This document shows, piece after piece, positions 1-9,447 of a stretch of 64,000 nucleotides of DNA. Made by a program: the position numbers and the translations under genes. Source of the DNA: Streptomyces eurocidicus (GTDB lineage: Bacteria > Actinomycetota > Actinomycetes > Streptomycetales > Streptomycetaceae); assembly GCF_002891295.1 (NCBI RefSeq), contig NZ_LGUI01000002.1, positions 1 to 64,000 on the forward strand. The letters run 5' to 3'. The notes beneath the pieces are model-generated. The model made no database searches. It was not told where the DNA came from and saw only the letters and a list, made by a program, of their open reading frames with translations. How positions within the stretch are numbered: the first letter of the stretch is position 1; each line of letters starts with the position of its first letter.

Positions 1-223
1 TCGGGGCCCTGGTCGCAGCCCCTGAGGGCGGATGGCGCCAAGGCTGGCCGGGGTGGACAGCACTGCACGGCTGGGTGGCACACTCCTCGAACCCCGCCTC
101 CGCCCCGCGCCAACTTACAAACAAAGCGGCGCACGAATTACCACTCGCATTCACGCAGATCCCTTTACGGGAAAAGAAAAGCGGCCCCGCACTTTAAGTG
201 CGGGGTCGCTTTTTGCTTTCGTT
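1..223. other. Window edge, no gene recognised
   Basis: No convincing coding sequence is seen here. The only clear structure is the hairpin at 177-215, described separately. The stretch is downstream of the minus-strand gene that ends at 224. Confidence 0.5.
177..215 (-). terminator. Intrinsic terminator after the DUF3987-like gene
   Basis: CCCCGCACTT pairs with AAGTGCGGGG around a two-base loop. The stem extends through GCG/CGC and is flanked by A-rich sequence on the left and TTTTT on the right. Read on the minus strand it sits just past the stop codon of the gene at 224-1585 and ends in a T tract. The symmetry would also let it work on the plus strand. Confidence 0.75.
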
Positions 224-1585
224 TCAGAGGGCGGCTCGGAACGGGTTTTCTTCCCGGGCGGGTGCCGGGACAGCCGGCTGAGCCACTGGCTTTTTTGGGG
301 CCGGAGTGGCGTCGCGGGGACGCGGCCGGGGCGCGGGGGCAGCCGGTCGTACCGGGCTATCCTCCTCCGGCGCGGCGACTTTCGGGGCCGGGGCCGGTGA
401 GGGTGGGGCATCGGCCAGCCGGTACATGGTCTTCGGTCGGCCGCTCTTGCCCTCCTTCTCGACCTTGACCACTACGCCGGGCAGTGCCCTTACTTCTTCC
501 GCCGACCCCCCGACAAAGCCAAGCAGCTCCTTGGACGCGGCCTTGCCACCGTGCATTTCGATGCGGGCACGCACCTTGTCCATGAGGCTGCGCGGCTGGC
601 GCTTCACCGCCCCCTGCGCACCTGCCTGGACAAGGCGCATGACGTCCTGCACAGAGCGACGGACCAGGGTGAAGGCGGCGTTCAAACGAACCTCCGTGAT
701 GAGTTCGGAACATTCGGAGGCAGCGAGGCAGGCGGCGACGCGAAGCGTCTGCTCTGCGGTCCGTTCGATGTATCCACCCTCGCCCTCAGGAAGACTCTCG
801 TTCAGGATGCGCGAGTACCGGCGGATCTTCCGCCATAGCGGCTTGGCCTCGGGGGCCAGGGATATTGTCCGGCGCTCGGCCGTGGCCCACCTGTAGGCGT
901 GGAACAGGGCGTCGCCGTCCACCGGGGGAAGCGAGATGTCGTCATCGTCCATCATGGGGACGGTGTTGAGGAGGAAGAAAAGGATGCGGTTGTAGGAGCC
1001 GCCCCCTGCCTGGGTCTTATTCCTCAGCACGTACTGTTCGAGGTCCGAAGGCGTGATGTGCGCGTGGAGGACCAAGGCAGGGTCCTTGACCACCTGGGGA
1101 TCATTCTTGGTGGTGTTGTCGAGCGTCGCCCCGTCCCACGCCACACGCAGCTTGGTGGGATACCGCTTGTCAGCCGCTTTCAGAGTCTCCGACCACTCCT
1201 CTTCCAGAAGCAGAGCGCGGATATCCCGCCCCTCCTCCCTGTCCTTGGTGGCCTCCTGCTGCTTCCACAGGTGATTGACCAGCGCAGCCCCGGAGGTCAG
1301 GGAGGCGGTGGTGTGGGTGGCCAGGAACCTGCCCAGGGCCTTGTCAACGATGTGCTCGGCCGCCCGTTTGGTTTTGCCCTTGCCCCGGCTGGACTTGCCG
1401 ACGAGAGCGGACCACACCACCACCGGCCGGGCGCTGCCCTGGGAGCTCACCTTCACGGTTCCGCTGATAGCGGCGGACCACATCGACAGGGCAGCCACGT
1501 AGATACCCAGCGGATCAGCCTCGACGGACGGGGCGACGCTGCGGACCCCCGAACCGATCGGACCGTACAGAACGGGGGCACTCAC
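224..1585 (-). CDS. DUF3987-like plasmid/element protein with C-terminal winged-helix-like region
   Basis: This 453-aa protein resembles DUF3987-type proteins of plasmids and integrative elements, which are linked to replication or helicase-primase functions. Residues about 1-120 hold an N-terminal block containing GKSSRGKGKTK, a degenerate Walker-A-like stretch. Residues about 180-240 hold the typical HITPSDLEQYVLRN...NRILFFLL region. Residues about 340-395 look like a winged helix, and the last 60 residues are a Pro/Ala-rich tail. The GTG start overlaps the stop of the giant upstream gene as GTGA (1582-1585), so the two are translationally coupled. The assignment rests on overall appearance; a primase or helicase activity is inference. 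Confidence 0.55.
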   Translation of the reverse strand: MSAPVLYGPIGSGVRSVAPSVEADPLGIYVAALSMWSAAISGTVKVSSQGSARPVVVWSALVGKSSRGKGKTKRAAEHIVDKALGRFLATHTTASLTSGAALVNHLWKQQEATKDREEGRDIRALLLEEEWSETLKAADKRYPTKLRVAWDGATLDNTTKNDPQVVKDPALVLHAHITPSDLEQYVLRNKTQAGGGSYNRILFFLLNTVPMMDDDDISLPPVDGDALFHAYRWATAERRTISLAPEAKPLWRKIRRYSRILNESLPEGEGGYIERTAEQTLRVAACLAASECSELITEVRLNAAFTLVRRSVQDVMRLVQAGAQGAVKRQPRSLMDKVRARIEMHGGKAASKELLGFVGGSAEEVRALPGVVVKVEKEGKSGRPKTMYRLADAPPSPAPAPKVAAPEEDSPVRPAAPAPRPRPRDATPAPKKPVAQPAVPAPAREENPFRAAL

Positions 1586-4500
1586 GCGGCCACCGCCTCA
1601 GGCTGGTGTGCCAGCTCGTACGCCTTCCGCACGTTCAGGGGGAGACGCCCCCGGTCTTTCAGCTCGTAGCCCTGACGCTTGCCCCACTCGCGGATGCGGT
1701 CGTTCCGCTCCCTCTCGCTCATGCCGGAACTCGCGGTCCTCACCGGTTCGGGCAGCGGGTCACCGCCCTCGAACTCCCCGGCCCGGACGGCGTCTCGGAA
1801 CCGGCCCTGCGCGGTGACGTCCATGCAGGGGAGGCCGTACTGCCGGGCGTCGCGGAGCTTGATGGCGTTCCGCTCCGCCCTCTGGCCGCAGATGATCAGG
1901 ACCGTGGACTCATCGGCACGCCCCACCACCCGGTACCCGGCGTTACGCAAGGCGTCCCGGGCGTCCTCCCACGAGTACCCAGGCACCTCACCGACGAGCA
2001 TCACGGACGGCTGCTCCGGCTCAGCCGGCTGGGCCTCGGAGGATTTTTCGCCGGGCTGGTCGTCCTGCTCCTGGCCGTCGACGCCGTACTCCTGGCCCTG
2101 CTCCTGCGGGGCGTCGCCGTTGTCCGCGTCCTCGGTGACACGGTCGCCGGGCTCGCCCAGCACCTCCACCAGCAGCTCGGCGAAGCTGTCCGCGTGGTCG
2201 GACCACACGGCCCACTCGCGGCCCCCGAGGGTCAGGGGCACCGCCTTCTCCTCCAGCAGGTCCCCGAACCGCTGCGCGTGCTCCGGGCACAGGCCCCAGG
2301 AGCGTTCCCCGAGGGTCAGCGCCTCGGTGGCGTCGACGTGCGAGCCGTCCCGGGCGATGTGCGCATCACACAGCGCCGCCGCCACGGGGGCAGGGGCCGG
2401 AGCCGGGTGCACGACCGGGGTCTTCGGCTCCACGGGAACGTACAAAGGCACGGCGGGCCGGGCAGACTTCTGGACGCGGGCTTGGACGGTCTTAGCGACC
2501 TGCTGACCGGCCGCCCGCAAGCGCGCCACCGTGGGAGGCAGCGTCTCCCGCACAAACGTTGCGGCCTTCTGCCGGGCGCCCGCGAGCTTCTCCCGGGCCG
2601 GGCGTACCTGACGCAGCCGACGACCAACCATGTGCACCGTGCTCTCCTTCGTCTGTTCGTTGTCGGCAACCGGGAAATTCCGCGGGACCGCGCCGGCTGC
2701 CTCTGCGCCGGGGATTTCTGCCGTGTCGGCGGGCGCGGAATCCTCCGCCTCCGAGCCGGCCAGGGAATCCTGGCCCCCGGAGCCGGCCGGACCCTGGTCC
2801 GGGTTTTCTGCCGTGTCGGCGGGAGTCTCCGCCGCCTCGGCGGGGATGGGCTCACCGGCCAGGGCGGCCCGCGTCTGCTCAGCGGGCATGCGGCCGGACA
2901 CGTCGTTGTAGGGGGCCTTCCAGGTCCAGGTGGCGACCCGGGTCCCGGCCGCCGACGCCTTCGACACCACCGGGTTACCACCGACCGCTCCGGCGGTTCC
3001 GCCGTCGGTGGAGTTGAGGATGTGCGGGATGGTCAGGGTCTTGGGGTTGACGCGCAGCACCTCGTACCAGGTGCCCCGGTACAGCACGAAGTCACCGCGC
3101 GAGAAGTCGGCGGGCCCCCACACCTTGAACCCGTCGGCTTCCGCCTGCGCGATGATCCCCCGCCAGTGGGCCAGTTCCTCGTCAATCTCCTCGATCAGGC
3201 GCTCCAGTTCGGCGCGGCGCTCCTCGCTGGGCGCCTTCCGCCACGGGTTGCGGGGGTCGCCGTCGCGCTGACGGAGGATGCCGCGCCGGTCCGCCTCCAG
3301 CTTGTCAATCCGGCGCAGCGTCCGCCCCGGGTCGTTACGGTGCTGCTCGTAGCTCTCCGCAGCCCGCGCCCGGTCCGCCCAGTAACCGGCGCGCTTCTGC
3401 TCTTCGACGCTCTTTCGCATGGCGCTGTGCATGCGCTCCTGATCGCGGCGAGCCCGCCGCTCGGAGTGATGCCCGACCAAGATCGGCTGCCCCATGTGAA
3501 AGCGCTCGCTGATCTGGTCCGCCCGCTCGTAGGACGCATCCGACGACGCGGCGGCACGGCTGGCACGCCCTGCGAACCTCTCGGCCCGGCCCTCCGCACG
3601 GTCGAGGCGCTCGGCCTCGGCCTCCGCGAACGTGCGACGGGTGTCTTCATCGGTGGTCACCGCGACTGTGAGCCCGGCAGCGCGCAGCCCCTCCGCAGCC
3701 CTGTTGATGCGCCACGTGTCGGCTCGCTTGTCCCGCGAGTGGGGCAGGTACCAGCACTCCAGGTTCCGGGACCAGCGGAACCGGTGCTCCTTGAGCACCT
3801 CGGCGGAACCGTCCCCCCGCGATGTGCCTTCGACAAGCGTGCCGTCCCGGCGCGTGTGGCTGATCGTGATGTCGGCCTCCGCTCCCTCCTCGCCCGTGCC
3901 GACGGGCGCGGAATCCTCCGCCTCCGAGCCGGCCGGGCCCTCGGCCAAGCAATCTTCGGCCCCGTCGGCAGCGGCCTGCACCGGCTCCGCGAGAGCCGCC
4001 GTGTCCCACGCCCGCACGGCGTCCAGCACTCGCCCCAGGTGCTCACCCTCGGCGAGCCGCACCGCCGCGACCGCCGGGGAGTCGGCGACGTACCGGAACA
4101 CCTCCACCAGGGCCCCGCCGTCCTCGTCCGCCTCGACCATCACGCGGTAGGTACGGCCGCCCTCCCACGGCGCACCGCCCAGCCCCAGGAACAGACACGG
4201 CCCCTCGTTCGAGTTCGCCGAGAACGCGCACTCTCCCCCGGCCAGCAGACCTGCCCGCGCACCCTCCAGGAGCGCCGCCCGCATCTCCCATGACGCGGGG
4301 TCGGCTCGGTAGTCCTCCACGTCGCGCGCGTGGTTCTTCGCCACCTGGTTCGCGTCGCCCTTGCCCGCATACCAAAGGGCGTGCGCACACCCGGTCGCGC
4401 CCTCACACACGGCCGTGAAGCCGTACCCGTCGCCCTCGGCCGCCACGACCGACACCCGGTGCGGGCCCTCTGCCCGGTAGTTGCCGAACTCCGACCCCAA

Positions 4501-7443
4501 CTCGGCCGACTCCTCCGCCGTCTCCGGCTCCGACTGGCCCCACGTGCGGGCGGGCACGGCGTGCTGTGCTGCGTGATCAAGCGCGGCCGCTATCGCCCGG
4601 TCACGCACCTCTGCACGCCGTTTGGCGGCAGTGCGCCCGTGCCCCAGCGGACCAGTGACCGTGTCGACGTGCGCGCACTGCGCACAGGTCACCCGGTACT
4701 CGTGCTCGTTGAAGTCAGTCATCCATTCGACGGCCACCGTCGACGGCAGCACGGCGAATGCCCCGTGCCGGTCGTTGGGGTAGGGGCCGACTCGCCCGGC
4801 GAGGTGCCACGCCGCCAGCGCCTCCGCGTCCTCGCGGGTCTCGCACATGGAGCTACCGGGCCCGGCACTGTGGTCATGGCGCGTAATGATCCCGCCCGCG
4901 CTCACCCACCACATACCCTCATCGGCCTTGCTCCCGCACTGCCCGTTCACCTGCTGAATCAGGGGCTTGGCCTCACGGCCACCCCGCAAGTCCACGACCT
5001 GCGGACGCTCCTGGCCCTCCGGCTGCTCCTCGTCGACGAGTTCCGCGTCGACCACGTCCGTCTCGGGCGAAGAGCCCCCCGGAAGCGCCAACACCTCGGC
5101 CCGCTCCACCACCGTCACGGGCACATGCACAAGCTTCTCCGCCGACGCGGGGTAAGAGACCGGGTTCTTACCCCAGCGAACAGACGTCATCTGCTCCCCG
5201 CCGCCACGCTCGCTCACCTCGACCACCACACCCGTGCGACCGGTGGCCTCATCCAGGTGCGCACGCGGGTGCCCCGAGCGCACCACGTCACCCACAGCGA
5301 ACCGCTGCCCGTACCGCTCCCACCCGTACTCGGAAACCGACTGCTCCGGCCCGGTCTCCAACTCCGAGGACCTCACCGCCGGTTCAGGCTCCGGAGACGG
5401 CACAGCCACCACGGACCCCGGCTTGCGCTCCCCACGCTTGATCGCGTCCGCGAGGATCGCCCGCTTCATGGCTGGGCGCCCCTTCACGTAGTGACAGACC
5501 TCCTCACCACTCCCGATGTGGTGCACCAGATACTCGCCCGCCAGCTCCTCTACCTCGTAGGTCTGCTCAAGGAGACTGGCCCGCTCGTCGCCCTTGGCCC
5601 CCCTAAAGAAGATGTCCTTGACCTTGGGCGCAGACATGCCCGTCTTCCCCTCCGGCGCCGTCGCCGTCGTCGTCTTCTGTGTCTGGGTCTCCGCCGTTCG
5701 GGCGGTCTCCTCCTGCGGCCCGGCCGCCATGTAGGCCCGCTCCTCCGCAGTCATGGGCGGCAAGGGAGTCCCCTCACCCTTCATGTCCAGCCACCACGAA
5801 ACCCCGGGCGCCGGAACGCCGGGGCGGGCTGCGTACCAGTAGATGGTGGAGTCGGGGCCCAGGACACCGAAACACCGGCCGACCATTTCGCCCGACTCGT
5901 CAACGGTCAGGTTGCACAGGGTGGCCAGCCGCCCCCGAGCAAGCGAGTCAGGCAGGTTCGTTGACGTGAACACCCGCCCGTCGAAGGTGTACCGCCACCA
6001 CCGCTTGGCGAGTTGCTCGCGACCAACCGGCGGCATGTCGGCCGCGAGTGTGACCTCATCGACGGCGAACGACCGCTGTTCGTCGTCCTCACCCCTCTCG
6101 AAGACGAGCACCCGATCCGTGCCCAGCCGCTTAGCGACCTTGTAACTGGCCCCGTCGACATAGACGATGTCGTCCGTCACGTACAGCCGAGGGATCTCCT
6201 CGACCCGCTCCAGGTCCGCCACGGCAAATGTGATGGCATCCATCGGGACAGCACTGCTGACGGAGACCTTCGCGGTCTCCCCCTCGACGCTCATCACGCG
6301 CCCCAGGACACCGTTGGGCAGCCGCACCGTGCACAGCGGCTCAAGCCCCCTGTCCTGCTCCTCAGAGACCGCTGCTTCCTGTGCTATCGGCGCTTCGGCC
6401 GGGGTCAGGCCGGGCGTGGCCTCCCGCTCACTCATGCGCGGAGCGTCGCTCTCGTCAATCTCCTCGAACGTGACCTCCTCCGCCCACTCAGCCGCCACCT
6501 TCTCCGGCCGCTTGCGCGTGGGCGCCTTGTGCGGGCCCTTGTCCAGCGTCGACGTCCACACAGGGGCGTTCCGCTGCTCAGCCTCCGCGAGCTGCCGCAG
6601 CGCCTCAGCCTCCAACGCTTGACGCTCGCGAACGTGCGCGACCATGGCCGCTTCCACGTCCCGCCGCGTCCGCATGTCTCCGTGCCCCTTGACACGACGC
6701 TCCGCATTGCGGCTGACGTGGAACTTGCTGCCCTTTCGGAGCACCCGGAAGGACATGCCGCGCCAAGAGGCCGTGACCGACCAACGATCCATGCCCTCAG
6801 ACCACTTGAACGTGACCGGGTCGGCATGGTCAGTCGTGTTGGGCATCGCCACCGTGACGTGCCCCGGCGTCGTCTTGGGCCCCTCCACCTCCGGGGCCGT
6901 CTCTTCCTCGGGCTCCGTGGGCGCACCAGACACAACAACCTCGTCCAGGGCCTCACCCGTGACAGTGCCGAACTTCCGCTCGTGCGAGCGATCAAGGGCA
7001 TAGCTCACCGTGTGCGTGCCCCGGCCGTCCCCTACGATCACCCACCCGTCCCGGTGGGCTGCTTCCCGCGTCACCACCGCACCGCACGCGCAGTCGAAAC
7101 CCGTGCCGCGCGTAGCGACCCCCAGAGTCCTAAGGCACGTTCCTGACCGGCCGTACCGGCCGCCGTTGTGCCGCACAGGCTCCAGGATCACCAGACCCTC
7201 AGGGCGCACCACGGCCATGTTCTTCCGCACGTAGGAAGTGACCGGGCCTCGCGTCTTGTGCCCGTCCCCCTCGCCAGGGATCACCCACCGGCCGTCAAGG
7301 GTGATCACGCTGTACCGCCCCGTCGCCGGGCAGAACACCGAGTAGGCGACCGACTTACGGCGGTCGTCCGTGATCAAGACAGCGTCCGTGAGGCCGTGCC
7401 CCTCCATGGCGTGACGGGCAGGAGTCGTCACCATGACCTGCAT
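1582..7443 (-). CDS. Giant mosaic protein: DUF3560 region, BRCT-like domain and Lsr2-like C-terminal domain
   Basis: This 1,953-aa protein is probably cytoplasmic and DNA-associated. The start is chosen at the ATG at 7443, preceded by AAGGGAAG; a longer form would begin at 7461. Residues about 1190-1480 match a DUF3560 region (RRDGTLVEGTSRGDG, then a charged coiled coil and GDFVLYRGTWYEV). A BRCT-like fold lies at about 1810-1895 (GEVPGYSWEDARDALRNAGY and STVLIICGQR). The last 40 residues (RIREWGKRQGYELKDRGRLP) match the AT-hook-like DNA-binding domain of Lsr2. Linkers are Glu/Ala/Pro-rich and repeat AGSEAEDSAP twice. The region between about 300 and 1150 holds several short beta-rich modules that I could not name. 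DUF3560 is common on Streptomyces plasmids, which suggests a role in element maintenance or transfer. No catalytic motif was recognised. Confidence 0.6.
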   Translation of the reverse strand: MQVMVTTPARHAMEGHGLTDAVLITDDRRKSVAYSVFCPATGRYSVITLDGRWVIPGEGDGHKTRGPVTSYVRKNMAVVRPEGLVILEPVRHNGGRYGRSGTCLRTLGVATRGTGFDCACGAVVTREAAHRDGWVIVGDGRGTHTVSYALDRSHERKFGTVTGEALDEVVVSGAPTEPEEETAPEVEGPKTTPGHVTVAMPNTTDHADPVTFKWSEGMDRWSVTASWRGMSFRVLRKGSKFHVSRNAERRVKGHGDMRTRRDVEAAMVAHVRERQALEAEALRQLAEAEQRNAPVWTSTLDKGPHKAPTRKRPEKVAAEWAEEVTFEEIDESDAPRMSEREATPGLTPAEAPIAQEAAVSEEQDRGLEPLCTVRLPNGVLGRVMSVEGETAKVSVSSAVPMDAITFAVADLERVEEIPRLYVTDDIVYVDGASYKVAKRLGTDRVLVFERGEDDEQRSFAVDEVTLAADMPPVGREQLAKRWWRYTFDGRVFTSTNLPDSLARGRLATLCNLTVDESGEMVGRCFGVLGPDSTIYWYAARPGVPAPGVSWWLDMKGEGTPLPPMTAEERAYMAAGPQEETARTAETQTQKTTTATAPEGKTGMSAPKVKDIFFRGAKGDERASLLEQTYEVEELAGEYLVHHIGSGEEVCHYVKGRPAMKRAILADAIKRGERKPGSVVAVPSPEPEPAVRSSELETGPEQSVSEYGWERYGQRFAVGDVVRSGHPRAHLDEATGRTGVVVEVSERGGGEQMTSVRWGKNPVSYPASAEKLVHVPVTVVERAEVLALPGGSSPETDVVDAELVDEEQPEGQERPQVVDLRGGREAKPLIQQVNGQCGSKADEGMWWVSAGGIITRHDHSAGPGSSMCETREDAEALAAWHLAGRVGPYPNDRHGAFAVLPSTVAVEWMTDFNEHEYRVTCAQCAHVDTVTGPLGHGRTAAKRRAEVRDRAIAAALDHAAQHAVPARTWGQSEPETAEESAELGSEFGNYRAEGPHRVSVVAAEGDGYGFTAVCEGATGCAHALWYAGKGDANQVAKNHARDVEDYRADPASWEMRAALLEGARAGLLAGGECAFSANSNEGPCLFLGLGGAPWEGGRTYRVMVEADEDGGALVEVFRYVADSPAVAAVRLAEGEHLGRVLDAVRAWDTAALAEPVQAAADGAEDCLAEGPAGSEAEDSAPVGTGEEGAEADITISHTRRDGTLVEGTSRGDGSAEVLKEHRFRWSRNLECWYLPHSRDKRADTWRINRAAEGLRAAGLTVAVTTDEDTRRTFAEAEAERLDRAEGRAERFAGRASRAAASSDASYERADQISERFHMGQPILVGHHSERRARRDQERMHSAMRKSVEEQKRAGYWADRARAAESYEQHRNDPGRTLRRIDKLEADRRGILRQRDGDPRNPWRKAPSEERRAELERLIEEIDEELAHWRGIIAQAEADGFKVWGPADFSRGDFVLYRGTWYEVLRVNPKTLTIPHILNSTDGGTAGAVGGNPVVSKASAAGTRVATWTWKAPYNDVSGRMPAEQTRAALAGEPIPAEAAETPADTAENPDQGPAGSGGQDSLAGSEAEDSAPADTAEIPGAEAAGAVPRNFPVADNEQTKESTVHMVGRRLRQVRPAREKLAGARQKAATFVRETLPPTVARLRAAGQQVAKTVQARVQKSARPAVPLYVPVEPKTPVVHPAPAPAPVAAALCDAHIARDGSHVDATEALTLGERSWGLCPEHAQRFGDLLEEKAVPLTLGGREWAVWSDHADSFAELLVEVLGEPGDRVTEDADNGDAPQEQGQEYGVDGQEQDDQPGEKSSEAQPAEPEQPSVMLVGEVPGYSWEDARDALRNAGYRVVGRADESTVLIICGQRAERNAIKLRDARQYGLPCMDVTAQGRFRDAVRAGEFEGGDPLPEPVRTASSGMSERERNDRIREWGKRQGYELKDRGRLPLNVRKAYELAHQPEAVAA
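2737..3932. repeat. Intragenic direct repeat encoding AGSEAEDSAP
   Basis: Nearly identical stretches of about 27 bp at 2737-2763 and 3906-3932 both encode Ala-Gly-Ser-Glu-Ala-Glu-Asp-Ser-Ala-Pro in the giant gene. They lie in linkers on either side of the DUF3560 region, suggesting linker duplication or a recombination scar from domain shuffling. Confidence 0.6.
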
Positions 7444-7539
7444 CGCGCAGCTTCCCTTCAATGAGCCCCACCGGGCAGTGAACTGATGTCTCGGGACCGC
7501 CCCGGGCCATGTGCCCCGGGGCCGGTCAAGGCTGGTCAG

Positions 7540-7788
7540 TCATTGCGGCTCGTACTCGCCGCACACGTTGCCCGCGCCGTCCACGATCCAGCCCCCGCCG
7601 TCCGTGCGGTCGTTGCCCGCAGCCGGAGCGCACAGCGCCGTGTCGAACCCCTCGTTGAACGCGTCCACAGACACACGCTCAACCGCACGCTGCTTGCCTG
7701 ACTCACCGGCCACGAACCCCGCCGCCCCCGTCCCCACCATCAGGACCACAGCGGCGAGTACTCCAGCCACCACACGACGTGTCGACAT
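7540..7788 (-). CDS. Small membrane-anchored or secreted hypothetical protein
   Basis: This 82-aa protein has an N-terminal hydrophobic segment (residues 5-27, VVAGVLAAVVLMVGTGAAGF) after basic residues, so it is exported or anchored. The short outer part has two Cys that could form a disulfide (TALCAPAAGN and GNVCGEYEP). The ATG at 7788 was chosen; a GTG two codons earlier is possible. It is the first gene upstream of the giant gene in the same direction, about 100 bp away. I do not recognise the family. Confidence 0.5.
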   Translation of the reverse strand: MSTRRVVAGVLAAVVLMVGTGAAGFVAGESGKQRAVERVSVDAFNEGFDTALCAPAAGNDRTDGGGWIVDGAGNVCGEYEPQ

Positions 7789-8508
7789 CTCCACCCCACA
7801 GGTATTCGTGCGCCCAGCGCCTGGCCGGACCGCGTTCTACGTTTCCCCGGCGCTGCAACCCATCAGGGAGCGCCGCAAAGCCTTAGTTAGTTAGCGACCG
7901 GGCCCCTCAGGCGATCCGGTTCGCATTCCGTGCCCTCACCGCCAAGCGAATGAAGTCACGATCCATTTCTATCCCAGACCCGAGTCTCAGCAATCCAAAT
8001 TCATGGTGATCCGCGTCACAATCCATGAATAGGCGCCCGAATTCAAACCCCACTCCAGAGGGGTTAAAAACCGCGTTTTCGCAGGTCAGAGCCCCTTTAG
8101 ACACCCGGGGGTAATGCCTAGTTAGGCAGCGATAGGACCCACCGGGGGTGCCTCTTTCCGACCGTGTACGGGTATCAAACATTCGCATAGAAGGCCGTTA
8201 TTACTGCCCGAATTGGAACTCTGGAGCCTCCGCCGGCCACTGGAGGGGTCGCCGCGGGCACATCAGGGCCCCCTGCGGGCACACACCCCAGGTCAGCGGG
8301 CTGCGGGCACCGCGCTCTAACCAACTAAGCAGCGCTTCTACGATGACCTGCGTCACTTTTCTGGTGCACTGCGAGCGGTCTGGAGGCCGGTAACACCTAC
8401 ATAATTAATGTGAGGGGTTGTATACCCCCCTCCATCAGGGCCCCTAAGGCCCTGACTGGTGTGCCAGCTCCGGTCATCCCGACCTGGTACCTGAAGAGGA
8501 GATGGTGG
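7789..8508. other. Gene-poor control region with palindromes
   Basis: This 720-bp stretch has lower GC than its surroundings. A 93-codon minus-strand reading frame at 7907-8188 lacks convincing features and is not called. Palindromes include TGCCTA-GT-TAGGCA near 8117-8130 and a hairpin TCAGGGCC/GGCCCTGA at 8435-8455 just before the next gene. Tracts like GTTAGTTAG recur (near 7884, 8120 and 8320). The region separates divergent genes and may carry their promoters or an element control site. Confidence 0.4.
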
Positions 8509-8682
8509 ATGGGTCGATACATTGTCACTGTGGTAGAGACAGCGACTTACGATATCCCTGTGAATGCTGCCGACGCTGATGAGGCGTGTGAAGCGGCAGA
8601 GGAGAAGTGGAGCCACGACCCCAATAAGTATTTTTCCGATGCGACCGGATTCGAATGCGACGAGGTGCGCTTGGTCGCCTGA
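8509..8682 (+). CDS. 57-aa hypothetical protein, DpnD/PcfM-like look
   Basis: The ATG at 8509 follows GAGGAG by 6-7 nt. The product begins MGRYIVTVVETATYDIPVNA and continues with an acidic helix (ADEACEAAEEKW). This beta-strand/Ala-Asp-Glu helix plan resembles small DpnD/PcfM-like proteins of mobile elements. No catalytic residues are seen. The family match is tentative. Confidence 0.5.
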   Translation: MGRYIVTVVETATYDIPVNAADADEACEAAEEKWSHDPNKYFSDATGFECDEVRLVA

Positions 8683-8738
8683 TTTTCGCCCTCAAGCAGT
8701 CTTTATCGAATTCGCAGCACTGATCGAGGGGAAATGAA

Positions 8739-9074
8739 TTGGGAATTTGTGACGAAGATGCGGCCGAGGCTAATCGTTCTCGGGCCCGCTGGGCGCTGAT
8801 CGCCATGGAGGCCATGGGCCGGGAGACCGGCCAGCACGGGTCGGCCTACTCTCCTGAGGGCCTCATGGTCAGGGAAGAGGTGCTCCGGGAGGTCGCCGGG
8901 GACCTCATGGCGAACCTCTTCCACCTGTGCCGGCTCAACGGCGTGGCGCCGGCAGCGGTCGTCGCGGCCGGCGCCATGCATTTCCTGGCCGAAGTCGCCG
9001 AGGAGCAGCCGGTGGTAGAGCTGGGCATGCCAGCGGATCAGGAGACCCCGAGGGGTCAGAGCAGGTCCTCGTAG
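8739..9074 (+). CDS. Hypothetical helical protein
   Basis: This 111-aa, mainly helical protein starts at a TTG (8739) after GAGGGG; an in-frame ATG at 8804 is an alternative. The core (REEVLREVAGDLMANLFHLCRLNG...AAGAMHFLAEVAEEQP) looks like a compact helical bundle. Its 3' end overlaps the convergent gene at 9056 by 19 bp. I do not recognise the family. Confidence 0.45.
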   Translation: MGICDEDAAEANRSRARWALIAMEAMGRETGQHGSAYSPEGLMVREEVLREVAGDLMANLFHLCRLNGVAPAAVVAAGAMHFLAEVAEEQPVVELGMPADQETPRGQSRSS

Positions 9075-9370
9075 TCCGGCAGGATCTCGGTCTGTACGGG
9101 GACGCGGAACCAGGCTTCCCCTTCGGCCGGGACGGGGGCTCCGCCGGCCGCAGCGGCGATCTCAAGGACGGCTTCGGATGAGAGCCGCCAGTCTTGGGTG
9201 GTGTGCCCGGCAGGGCAGGAGATCCAGGTGCTCACTCCATCGGTGCCCACGGTCAGCCCAGTTCCGATGTCACAGCGTCGGCAGGTGATCGGTATACGAG
9301 CGCGGATGACGGGGTCCACCGTCCTGAAGACGGTAGTGCCCATCAGCAGGACCGTAGTCACGTCGGTCAT
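9056..9370 (-). CDS. Zinc-ribbon-like protein with CPAGHT motif (paralogue of 9448-9780)
   Basis: This 104-aa protein has CRRC at about residues 30-33 and then SCPAGHTTQDWRL, so three Cys and one His could bind one metal ion. The ATG at 9370 follows GAGGAG by 5 nt. It is clearly related to the divergently transcribed neighbour (CSVC...TCPTGHTSRDWRL). The function is unknown; the fold suggests a small zinc-binding adaptor of the element. Confidence 0.6.
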   Translation of the reverse strand: MTDVTTVLLMGTTVFRTVDPVIRARIPITCRRCDIGTGLTVGTDGVSTWISCPAGHTTQDWRLSSEAVLEIAAAAGGAPVPAEGEAWFRVPVQTEILPDYEDLL

Positions 9371-9447
9371 GAAGTCTCCTCGCCCTGTACCCCGTGCCGT
9401 CCGATTCCTGTGTACCCCGGCGCTGTCTCAGCGTACGGTGTTTGATC

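Noticed and set aside
1606..4293. 895-codon open frame on the plus strand
   Set aside because: It is antisense to the giant minus-strand gene, is Arg/Pro/Leu-rich and lacks any domain; a GC-bias shadow.
7907..8188. 93-codon minus-strand frame
   Set aside because: No ribosome-binding site, unusual composition and palindromes inside; treated as non-coding.
8304..8345. tRNA-like D-arm on the minus strand (GCTTAGTTGGTTAGAGCGC)
   Set aside because: No matching anticodon arm, T arm or acceptor stem follows, so it is not called a tRNA gene.
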